64,000 nt of DNA from Sellimonas caecigallum (GTDB lineage: Bacteria; Bacillota; Clostridia; Lachnospirales; Lachnospiraceae), in the NCBI RefSeq assembly GCF_019754295.1, contig NZ_VIRV01000015.1:1-64000 (forward strand), given 5' to 3'. Shown here piece after piece: positions 25,831 through 33,560 of the stretch. The notes beneath the pieces were generated by a model. The model was not told the origin of the DNA. It made no database searches and saw nothing but the letters and a program-made list of their open reading frames with translations. The position numbers were made by a program, and so were the translations under genes. Each line of letters begins with the position of its first letter. Positions within the stretch are counted from its first letter, which is position 1.

Positions 25831-27939
25831 TTATCTATGCAGGATTCCGAGGATCTTCTCTTTAAGCGACGGTTTCTGAGCCGCAGGCTTCGGAGTAACG
25901 GCCCGAAGCGCCTCATGCATGAACACATCCTGGGAATCTATTCTTCTGTCCCCCTGCTCCTTTTTCCGGTAAATACCGTCTGAGCCGAGACTCCGGGCTT
26001 TGAGATTATCTTTCAGCATGACATCCAGCATGTGGTTCAGCCGGTTTCGAATGTTCGTATCATAAACCGGACAGGCCACTTCCACACGTTTTTCTGTGTT
26101 CCGCGTCATCATGTCCGCAGAACCGATATAAATTTTCTCCCCGCTTCCTTTTCCGAAAGCAAAAATGCGTGGATGCTCAAGAAATCTTCCCACGATGCTC
26201 GTGACATGCACATTATCCGTATACCCTTTTACTCCCGGAAGTATACAGCATATTCCTCTTACAATCAAGTCTACCTTTACCCCGGCGCGGCTTGCCTGGG
26301 AAATCTTCTGGATGAAATCCACGTCCGTGACAGAATTCATCTTCATAATGATTCTTCCGTTCTCGCCCTTTTTCGTTTCCTCATCGATGAGAGCAAGCAC
26401 CTTTTTCTTCAGGCTGATCGGAGATACGATCAGACGTTCGTAGCTTCCGCTCAAATTTCCGATAGACATATTCTGGAAAAAGACTGCTGCGTCCTGCCCA
26501 ATCTCCTGGTTTGCCGTCATAAGACAGACGTCTGTATACATAGCTGCCGTCTTTTCATTGTAGTTTCCGGTTCCTACCTGGGTAATATACTGATATCCGT
26601 TTCGTGCCTTATATGTAATGAGACAGATCTTGGAATGCACTTTATAACCTTCAAATCCATAGATTACACGGCATCCTGCATCTTCCAGCCGTTCCGACCA
26701 GTCGATGTTGTTCTGCTCGTCAAAGCGAGCCCGAAGCTCGATAAGCACTGTTACCTCTTTGCCGTTTTCCGCTGCCGCACAAAGGTACTCCACAAGACGG
26801 GCTTTTTTCGCCAGTCTGTAGATCGTGATCTTGATCGTGACGACTGATGGATCCGTACTTGCCTCTTTGATAAGTTTCAGGAATGGTTCCATAGATTCGT
26901 ACGGATAGGAAAGCATGATATCTTTCTTTTTGATCTGTTTCATAATGCTTGTGCTGCTGTCCACCATAGCTGCAGGCTGCGGAGAAAATGGTTCATATAC
27001 AAGCGCTCTTTTCATGCTCTCCGGTATTTTGTCGGCTACCGAAAAGATATAGGACAGTTTCAGCGGCATTTTTGTCCGGAAAATCTGCTTCGGTGTGATC
27101 TTAAATTTCTCACAAAAATACTTCTCCATCTCTGAATTCAGTGTCTCTGCTGTCTCCAGCCTGACAACTGCCATTCTGCGGCGCTTGCTGAGTGTTTTTT
27201 TCATCAGGAGTCTGAAATCGTCGTTGATGTCCAAAGATTCATCATCCGGGGAAATGTCCGCATTTCTTGTTACACAAATATAGTTTTTATTGGACACTTC
27301 GTATTTCGGGAAGATCAGCTCCATATATTCCACAAGGATCTTCTCCATTCGGATATAACGGATATCATGTCCCGGCAAGTACAGAATATCCGAAATATAC
27401 TGCGGCACCGGAACAATTCCAAGCATCTTCTGTCCGTCTCTCTTTAAGTCCGCCACCGCATAGATCTCTTTGTTTAAAAGATGAGGGAATGGATGGTTGG
27501 CATCCACAATTTGCGGAGAAAGTACCGGCAAAATCTGCTCTTTGAAATATTTTTTTACATACTTCTTCTCCATCGCCTCCAGCTCTTTGAAAGACAGACC
27601 GCATATTCCGTACGGACTGAGCTGCTTTTTGATATCCGAATATGTCTTATCTCGTTCCTTGTAAAGAGGCGCCACCTCTTCGTAAATCCTGTCCAGCTGC
27701 TGCTGAGGCGTAAGTCCTGAACGCTTGTCGATGTTCTGTTCTTTCATGAACGACATGTCGTAGAGACTTCCCACACGAATCATAAAAAATTCATCCAGAT
27801 TACTCGTAAAGATCGCCACAAACTTCAGTCGCTCCATCAGAGGGACATCCGTATCCTGTGCCTCCTCAAGCACTCTCTTGTTGAATTTCAGCCACGACAG
27901 TTCTCTGTTTTGGGTATAATTCAGCATTTCGTTATCCAT
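25831..27939 (-). CDS. ppk1: Polyphosphate kinase 1
   Basis: A 702-residue enzyme that reversibly polymerises the gamma phosphate of ATP into polyphosphate. It begins NRELSWLKFNKRVLEEA. Two phospholipase-D-like halves carry the catalytic histidines: GYKVHSKICLITYK and the later LEHPRIFAFGKG with YIGSADMMTRN. Full length. It has its own promoter after the asd gene and may read through into topB. Confidence 0.97.
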   Translation of the reverse strand: MDNEMLNYTQNRELSWLKFNKRVLEEAQDTDVPLMERLKFVAIFTSNLDEFFMIRVGSLYDMSFMKEQNIDKRSGLTPQQQLDRIYEEVAPLYKERDKTYSDIKKQLSPYGICGLSFKELEAMEKKYVKKYFKEQILPVLSPQIVDANHPFPHLLNKEIYAVADLKRDGQKMLGIVPVPQYISDILYLPGHDIRYIRMEKILVEYMELIFPKYEVSNKNYICVTRNADISPDDESLDINDDFRLLMKKTLSKRRRMAVVRLETAETLNSEMEKYFCEKFKITPKQIFRTKMPLKLSYIFSVADKIPESMKRALVYEPFSPQPAAMVDSSTSIMKQIKKKDIMLSYPYESMEPFLKLIKEASTDPSVVTIKITIYRLAKKARLVEYLCAAAENGKEVTVLIELRARFDEQNNIDWSERLEDAGCRVIYGFEGYKVHSKICLITYKARNGYQYITQVGTGNYNEKTAAMYTDVCLMTANQEIGQDAAVFFQNMSIGNLSGSYERLIVSPISLKKKVLALIDEETKKGENGRIIMKMNSVTDVDFIQKISQASRAGVKVDLIVRGICCILPGVKGYTDNVHVTSIVGRFLEHPRIFAFGKGSGEKIYIGSADMMTRNTEKRVEVACPVYDTNIRNRLNHMLDVMLKDNLKARSLGSDGIYRKKEQGDRRIDSQDVFMHEALRAVTPKPAAQKPSLKEKILGILHR

Positions 27940-27985
27940 AACCCCTTGCTCCTTTTCCTATCGGTAATAACTTTTTTCTACGTCC

Positions 27986-28014
27986 ATTTTACACGCTTTG
28001 TCCCCGAGATGCAA
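27986..28014 (-). promoter_or_regulatory. Promoter of ppk1
   Basis: -35 TTGCAT (28009-28014), 17-base spacer, -10 TAAAAT (27986-27991). The -35 box lies four bases from the asd 3' hairpin. Confidence 0.55.
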
Positions 28015-28017
28015 TGA

Positions 28018-28046
28018 GGGACGGCGTATTTGTACATACCCGTCCC
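28018..28046. terminator. Hairpin between asd and ppk1
   Basis: GGGACGG (28018-28024) and CCGTCCC (28040-28046) pair, with an inner GTAT/ATAC pair. There is no leftward T run. It may be a factor-dependent terminator, an mRNA stabiliser, or a REP-like repeat. Confidence 0.5.
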
Positions 28047-28057
28047 TTTTCCATATC

Positions 28058-29143
28058 TTATTTCGCCTGAATAAATCCTTTTGCTGTCAATGTCTCTGCG
28101 CAGAGGATAGCTCCTCCCGCCGCACCTCTTACTGTATTGTGTGACAAGCCTACAAACTTGTAATCAAAAAGCGTATCTTCTCTCAGACGTCCCACTGAAA
28201 TTCCCATTCCATTTTCAAAATCTACATCCAGTTTTACCTGCGGGCGATTGTCTTCTTCCAGATACTGGATGAACTGTTTCGGTGCACTCGGAAGTGAAAG
28301 TTCCTGTGGAAGCCCTTTGAATGTCACAAGCTTTTCGATGAGCTCTTCTTTCGTTGGTTTCTTCCTAAAATTAACAAAGACTGCTGCCGTATGTCCGTCC
28401 AATACAGGCACTCGAATACACTGTGTTGTGATGAGAGGACTCGTGGCCTTTTCAATTTTTCCGTCCACTACTTTCCCCCAGATTCTAAGAGGTTCCTGCT
28501 CACTTTTTTCTTCCTCTCCGCCGATATACGGAATAATGTTTTCTACCATTTCCGGCCAATCGTGAAATGTCTTTCCTGCGCCCGAAATTGCCTGATACGT
28601 CGTCGCAACAACCTGTGTCGGTTCAAATTCTTTCCACGCTGTGAGTACCGGAGCGTAGCTTTGGATGGAACAGTTTGGTTTTACTGCTACAAAACCTCTT
28701 GTCGTACCGAGACGCTTTTTCTGTGCTTCGATCACATCAAAATGTTCCGGGTTTACTTCCGGGATGACCATCGGTACATCCGGCGTCCAGCGATGTGCAC
28801 TGTTATTTGATACGACCGGAGTCTCTGTCTTTGCATAGGCATCCTCTATCGCACGGATTTCTTCTTTTGTCATATCGACAGCGCTGAAAACAAAGTCCAC
28901 AGTGGATGCTACTTCTTCCACTTCGTTGACATTATGTACGATGAGTTTTTTAACCCCTTCCGGCATCGGTTTTGCCATTTTCCAGCGGTCTCCAACAGCC
29001 TCCTCGTATGTCTTTCCTGCGGATCGCGGGCTTGCTGCCACAGTTACCACTTCATACCACGGATGATCTTCCAGAAGAGAGATAAACCTCTGTCCTACCA
29101 TCCCAGTTGCCCCTAAAATTCCAACTCTCAATTTCTTTTCCAT
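28058..29143 (-). CDS. asd: Aspartate-semialdehyde dehydrogenase
   Basis: A 361-residue NADP-dependent enzyme of the lysine, threonine and methionine pathway (aspartyl phosphate to aspartate semialdehyde). The N-terminal nucleotide motif is VGILGATGMVGQRF. The catalytic Cys is in VKPNCSIQSYAP and the catalytic His in VPVLDGHTAAVFV. The form resembles the archaeal/fungal-type subfamily found in many Clostridia. It starts 13 bases after the argH stop, so the two are probably one operon. Confidence 0.95.
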   Translation of the reverse strand: MEKKLRVGILGATGMVGQRFISLLEDHPWYEVVTVAASPRSAGKTYEEAVGDRWKMAKPMPEGVKKLIVHNVNEVEEVASTVDFVFSAVDMTKEEIRAIEDAYAKTETPVVSNNSAHRWTPDVPMVIPEVNPEHFDVIEAQKKRLGTTRGFVAVKPNCSIQSYAPVLTAWKEFEPTQVVATTYQAISGAGKTFHDWPEMVENIIPYIGGEEEKSEQEPLRIWGKVVDGKIEKATSPLITTQCIRVPVLDGHTAAVFVNFRKKPTKEELIEKLVTFKGLPQELSLPSAPKQFIQYLEEDNRPQVKLDVDFENGMGISVGRLREDTLFDYKFVGLSHNTVRGAAGGAILCAETLTAKGFIQAK

Positions 29144-29156
29144 GTTGTCTGTCCTC

Positions 29157-30536
29157 CTAGTCTCTTTCCAATTCTTCTCTATATATACGGATTGCCTCCT
29201 GCATAGCTTCCATGCCCGGAGCCCCTTTTGTCAGGCGCTTGCCCACACATGTCTCCATGCTGATTGCCTCGTAGATATCCTTCTCAAACACCTGACTTGC
29301 CTCTTTGTATTCTTCCATACTCAGATCATCCAGCGCACATCCTTTCTCTATACAAAGAAGGACAAGTCTTCCGATAATGCCATGGGCATCCCGAAACGGT
29401 ACGCCGCGGTTAACGAGATAGTCTGCCGCATCTGTGGCATTGGTAAAACCTTTTTTCGCACTTTCTTCCATTACACTATTCTGAAATTTCATCGTAGCGA
29501 TCATACCGGTGAAAAGCGGAAGACACGTCTGCACTGTATCGATGGCGTCGAATGCCATTTCCTTATCTTCCTGCATATCCTTATTATACGCAAGCGGTAT
29601 CCCCTTCATCGTCGTAAGAAGCGACATCAGCGCTCCGTATACACGTCCAGTCTTTCCTCTGACAAGTTCCGCAATATCCGGGTTCTTCTTCTGCGGCATG
29701 ATACTGCTTCCGGTACTGTAGGCATCATCAATCTCTACAAAACGGTATTCATTGGAATTCCAAAGGATGATCTCCTCAGAAAATCGGCTCAGATGCATCA
29801 TAATTGTGGAAAGTGCCGCCAGATATTCAATCAGATAGTCCCTGTCAGACACAGAATCCATGCTGTTGAGCGTGGCCCCGGCAAACCCGAGAAGTTCTGC
29901 TGTGTACTCCCTGTCCAGCGGATACGTTGTCCCGGCAAGCGCTCCGCTTCCAAGAGGACAGACATTCATACGTCTGTAAATGTCTGAAAGTCTCGTACGG
30001 TCTCGCCTGAACATCTCATAATACGCCCCCATATGGTGGGCAAGTGTGATCGGCTGCGCTTTCTGCAGATGGGTAAATCCAGGCATATATGTACTCAGAT
30101 TTCCCTCCATGATCGCAAGCAGCTCCTGAAGAAGATCTTTCAAAAGTCCGTCCGTCCTTTTTACTTCTTCTCTTACATACAGCTTCATATCCAAAGCCAC
30201 CTGATCGTTTCGGCTTCTTCCGGTATGCAGCTTCTTCCCGGCATCTCCTATCCTTTCAATGAGATTTGCCTCCACAAAACTGTGAATGTCCTCGTACTGG
30301 TTTGTGATCGGAAGCCTGCCGCCCTCCACATCTTCTAAAATACTGTCGAGACCGGAAAGGATCGCTTCCACTTCCTCCTGAGTCAAAATCCCCTGCTTTC
30401 CGAGCATTTTTACATGTGCCCGGCTGCCTTCTATATCTTGTCTGTAAAGGCGCTTATCAAACCCGATCGATGCATTAAAATCGTACACCATCTGGTCGGT
30501 CTCTTTCGTAAAGCGCCCGCCCCATAACTGTGCCAT
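29157..30536 (-). CDS. argH: Argininosuccinate lyase
   Basis: A 459-residue cytosolic enzyme that cleaves argininosuccinate to arginine and fumarate. It shows WGGRFTKETD at the start, HTGRSRNDQVALD, the TRLQKAQPI-type block at FTHLQKAQPITLAHH, and the superfamily signature GSSIMPQKKNPD with the catalytic serine. Full length. No argG or other arg genes are adjacent; it sits between queH and asd. Confidence 0.98.
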   Translation of the reverse strand: MAQLWGGRFTKETDQMVYDFNASIGFDKRLYRQDIEGSRAHVKMLGKQGILTQEEVEAILSGLDSILEDVEGGRLPITNQYEDIHSFVEANLIERIGDAGKKLHTGRSRNDQVALDMKLYVREEVKRTDGLLKDLLQELLAIMEGNLSTYMPGFTHLQKAQPITLAHHMGAYYEMFRRDRTRLSDIYRRMNVCPLGSGALAGTTYPLDREYTAELLGFAGATLNSMDSVSDRDYLIEYLAALSTIMMHLSRFSEEIILWNSNEYRFVEIDDAYSTGSSIMPQKKNPDIAELVRGKTGRVYGALMSLLTTMKGIPLAYNKDMQEDKEMAFDAIDTVQTCLPLFTGMIATMKFQNSVMEESAKKGFTNATDAADYLVNRGVPFRDAHGIIGRLVLLCIEKGCALDDLSMEEYKEASQVFEKDIYEAISMETCVGKRLTKGAPGMEAMQEAIRIYREELERD

Positions 30537-30583
30537 ATCATTTCTCCGTTCCTTTGTAATTTAATGCAGTAAACTATTAAAAT

Positions 30584-31246
30584 TTAATTTACCAAATTTT
30601 TTTCTGTTTGTAAAGCTTTTCTTCGGTCTCTTTTGGAAAACACACATCCGCAGTAGTCCTGTCTGTACATCCCATATTCCCCGGAAAGTTCTACTGAGCG
30701 CTTATACCCGTTTTTCTTTTTAAAATCGGAAAAAAGATAAGAGACCCCTTCTTCTTCCTGGATCTTTTCTCCGATTTCATTTAGTTTCGCTGCATTTTTC
30801 ATCGGACTGATACTGAGAGTAGTCGTAAAAAGGTCAAACCCTCTCTTTCTTGCCTCCTGGGCCGTCTTTCTAAGCCGCATTTCGTAACACCGAAAACAAC
30901 GTTCTCCTCCTTCCGGAATCTGTTCCATCCCTTTTGCCATCTCAAAAAAGGAGGACGCATCGTATTCTCCTTCCAGAAACTCTACTGGATGGAGAAAGCT
31001 TTCGTTCATTTGTGTGATCAAACGTCTCTGTTCAGCGGCACGCTTATCGTATTCCTCTCTCTCAGTAATATTTGGGTTATAATAAAATACCGTAATATGA
31101 AAATACTGTGACAGGTATTCCATGACATAACTGCTGCACGGTCCGCAGCAACTGTGCAGCAAAAGTGACGGCACTCGTCCTTCAGCCTGCAGCATTTCAA
31201 GATACCGATCCAGTTCTTTTTGATAATTTCTCTTCTGATTTTGCAT
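30584..31246 (-). CDS. queH: Epoxyqueuosine reductase QueH
   Basis: About 220 residues of the DUF208/QueH family, which carries out the last step of queuosine synthesis in tRNA without the cobalamin enzyme QueG. It shows the CCGPCS motif near the start, FYYNPNI, RCFRCYEMRLRKTA, TTTLSISPMKN and YCGCVFSKRDR; these cysteines bind an Fe-S cluster and a second iron. The start at 31246 is likely; ATGs at 31276 and 31270 are possible, since GAGGAG lies between them and it. Confidence 0.9.
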   Translation of the reverse strand: MQNQKRNYQKELDRYLEMLQAEGRVPSLLLHSCCGPCSSYVMEYLSQYFHITVFYYNPNITEREEYDKRAAEQRRLITQMNESFLHPVEFLEGEYDASSFFEMAKGMEQIPEGGERCFRCYEMRLRKTAQEARKRGFDLFTTTLSISPMKNAAKLNEIGEKIQEEEGVSYLFSDFKKKNGYKRSVELSGEYGMYRQDYCGCVFSKRDRRKALQTEKNLVN

Positions 31247-31304
31247 CCCTTTTGATTCACTCCTCTTCATTTTCACTTAGGCTACATGTATAGAATAAGC
31301 ATTG

Positions 31305-31772
31305 TTATTTCGGATTCCCATATGCAATCTCACTTCCAATAAAGTTTAATGTATCCAGCGCTCTTACCGTGTGGAAACTGATTTGATACACAGGATTCAC
31401 GAACCTGACAAGTTCCCAGAACGCTGTCTTTGAAATTTTTTCATCTATAAAATTCTGCGTATAATTATAGATCTTATCGTCCATCATCGGTCCTTCCACA
31501 ATATCATATGGATGTGACTGTCCGTTTCTGCATGCCACTATAAAATCCAGCCACTCTTCAGTCATGCCATTAAAAATCAGACAGTTCAGCTTATCATTCG
31601 GAATATATGCATACTTGTTTACATAACTATTCTCTCCATATCGCAACGCGGATCTTTTTGCCCGTTCCTTACATCGTGTGCAGTAAAAGCCGAAATAAAA
31701 GTCTTTATTAAATTTTTCTTTTCTGATTCCCGGATATTCTACAATTTGCCTGCTGCCGTGATATAGAATCAT
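31305..31772 (-). CDS. DUF3990 protein, ADP-ribosyltransferase fold
   Basis: A 155-residue protein with LYHGSRQIVEYPGIR at the N-terminus, DFYFGFYCTRCKERA, VNKYAYI, TEEWLDFIVACRN and a terminal block starting DIVEGPMMDD. These are the DUF3990 hallmarks; the family belongs to the ART-like clan in which His and Tyr (here HGS and FGFY) hold NAD. DUF3990 genes often follow a small DUF3791 partner in toxin-antitoxin-like pairs. No such partner is seen in the 150 bases upstream or just downstream, so this copy is orphaned or paired elsewhere. Confidence 0.75.
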   Translation of the reverse strand: MILYHGSRQIVEYPGIRKEKFNKDFYFGFYCTRCKERAKRSALRYGENSYVNKYAYIPNDKLNCLIFNGMTEEWLDFIVACRNGQSHPYDIVEGPMMDDKIYNYTQNFIDEKISKTAFWELVRFVNPVYQISFHTVRALDTLNFIGSEIAYGNPK

Positions 31773-31923
31773 TATATCTCTCCCTTTACAAAAGCAATTT
31801 GGGCTTGTATGTGCACTATAACATGCCTTCTAAACAAATACAATATACTTTAAACACTATCAAAAATTCACATCTTTTTTCCTGTCAACATACATTATGG
31901 TATACACATCTGGAGGTTGCAAT

Positions 31924-32712
31924 ATGGAAAAAATACTGGAATTAAAACATATAAGCCACGCATACCACACGCCAAAAGGGGAAACTCCGGCCCTTCAGGA
32001 CATCTCTTTTTCCGTCGGCAAAGGAGAATTCATCGCCATTGTCGGGCCTTCCGGCTGCGGTAAATCCACGCTTCTTTCCCTGATTGCCGGCCTTCTGAAA
32101 CCGGAAAGCGGAGAGATCATGCTCCATGGGATGCCGGTCATAGACTGTACGGAAAAGATCGGGTATATGCTCCAGCGGGATGAGCTTCTGGAATGGAGAT
32201 CCATCTTCAGAAACGTCCTTCTTGGCCCGGAGATCCGCGGCACATTGTCAGCCGATACGAAGGAGAAAGCCCATGATCTTCTTGCCGCATACGGCCTTGG
32301 GCAATTCGAGCACTCCCGGCCTTCTGAACTTTCAGGAGGAATGCGGCAAAGAGCGGCTCTTGTGAGAACCTTGATTTTGAATCCGGAAATCCTTCTTCTG
32401 GATGAGCCTTTTTCCGCTTTGGACTATCAGACCCGCTTAAATGTCAGCGACGACATCGGACAGATCATCCGCAAGGAACAGACAACCGCAATCCTCGTAA
32501 CTCACGATCTTTCGGAAGCTATCAGTCTGGCAGACAGGATCCTTGTCCTCTCCAGACGTCCGGCAGTGATCAAATATGAACTGAAGCTTGAGTTTTCCTC
32601 TCTTGGCACTTCGGATGACACTCCGCTGAATCGCCGTAATGCGGCAGAATTTAAGACCTATTTTAATCTTATCTGGAAGGAGTTGAACCAAGATGAAAGA
32701 TCCAGCTACTAA
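31924..32712 (+). CDS. ABC importer ATPase, nitrate/sulfonate/taurine type
   Basis: A 262-residue ATPase of the SsuB/TauB class. It shows Walker A GPSGCGKSTLLS, the Q loop GYMLQRDELLEW (typical of this class), signature LSGGMRQRAAL, Walker B ILLLDEPFSALD and switch LVTHDLSEAI. GGAGG lies 6 bases before the ATG at 31924. It overlaps the permease gene by 20 bases. The substrate could be a sulfonate, a pyrimidine precursor of thiamine, or a related small anion; without a binding protein it cannot be narrowed. Confidence 0.92.
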   Translation: MEKILELKHISHAYHTPKGETPALQDISFSVGKGEFIAIVGPSGCGKSTLLSLIAGLLKPESGEIMLHGMPVIDCTEKIGYMLQRDELLEWRSIFRNVLLGPEIRGTLSADTKEKAHDLLAAYGLGQFEHSRPSELSGGMRQRAALVRTLILNPEILLLDEPFSALDYQTRLNVSDDIGQIIRKEQTTAILVTHDLSEAISLADRILVLSRRPAVIKYELKLEFSSLGTSDDTPLNRRNAAEFKTYFNLIWKELNQDERSSY

Positions 32713-33508
32713 TGTTTCCCCCGGGCAGTCTGCCTTTCTTCATTCTCAAAAGAAAAGCCGCCAGTTTATCTTGGCGGCGCGGATCTTCCTCTTTGTATTT
32801 TTTCTGGCGGCATGGGAATGGACGGCAAGCAAAGAAATCATCGACTCATTCATCTTCAGCAGTCCTTCAAAGATTACAGCTTGTTTCCTTTCTATGGCTG
32901 CTGACAAAAGCATCTTCCCTCATCTGGGAGTAACTTTGTACGAGACGATCGTCAGTTTCCTTTTGGTTACAATCATCAGTATTATGTCTGCTGTGCTTTT
33001 GTGGTTTTCCAGGCGTCTCTCAGCCATCCTGGAACCGTACCTGGTAGTTCTGAACAGTCTGCCTAAATCTGCACTCGCCCCTCTGCTCATCGTCTGGCTT
33101 GGTGCAGACCGGACGACGATCATCGTGGCTGGCATGTCTGTAGCTATATTCGGAAGTATTATGACGCTGTACACATGTTTTACCGGAGCGGATGGGAATA
33201 AAATCAAACTGATCTATACGCTGCACGGAAATTCCTTCCATGCCCTTTCCAAAGTTGTTCTCCCATCCTCCGTTCCTACTATCATCAGCACGATGAAAGT
33301 AAATATCGGGCTTTGCCTTGTAGGTGTCGTCATAGGAGAATTTCTGGCGGCAAAGGAGGGGCTTGGATATCTCATCATCTATTCCAGCCAGGTCTTTAAA
33401 ATGGATTGGCTTTTGATGAGCATTGTGCTTCTTTGTATCATGGCCATGCTGCTCTACCAGATCATCTCTCTTTTGGAAAAACTATGCCGAAAATATTTCA
33501 CTGCATAA
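32693..33508 (+). CDS. ABC importer permease, SsuC/TauC type
   Basis: A 271-residue membrane protein with about six helices (first at residues 26-43). The coupling region is GNSFHALSKVVLPSSVPTI, close to the EAA motif of binding-protein-dependent permeases, and GLGYLIIYSSQVFK is typical of the sulfonate class. It is translated from an overlap with the ATPase gene. A hairpin follows the stop, so the operon has only these two genes. Confidence 0.9.
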   Translation: MKDPATNVSPGQSAFLHSQKKSRQFILAARIFLFVFFLAAWEWTASKEIIDSFIFSSPSKITACFLSMAADKSIFPHLGVTLYETIVSFLLVTIISIMSAVLLWFSRRLSAILEPYLVVLNSLPKSALAPLLIVWLGADRTTIIVAGMSVAIFGSIMTLYTCFTGADGNKIKLIYTLHGNSFHALSKVVLPSSVPTIISTMKVNIGLCLVGVVIGEFLAAKEGLGYLIIYSSQVFKMDWLLMSIVLLCIMAMLLYQIISLLEKLCRKYFTA

Positions 33509-33512
33509 AACA

Positions 33513-33538
33513 GGGGCAAAGCCCAAAGACTTTGCCCC
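33513..33538. terminator. Hairpin between convergent permease and lysozyme genes
   Basis: The exact stem GGGGCAAAG/CTTTGCCCC lies 5 bases after the permease stop. T runs are weak on both sides. It probably serves both converging genes. Confidence 0.65.
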
Positions 33539-33560
33539 AAAATCATTCTTTTCCCTGTTT

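Noticed and set aside
27940-31304. Possible riboswitch or T-box before asd, argH or queH
   Set aside because: The gaps are too short or hold only a hairpin and a promoter. No T-box sequence, lysine or preQ1 motif is seen.
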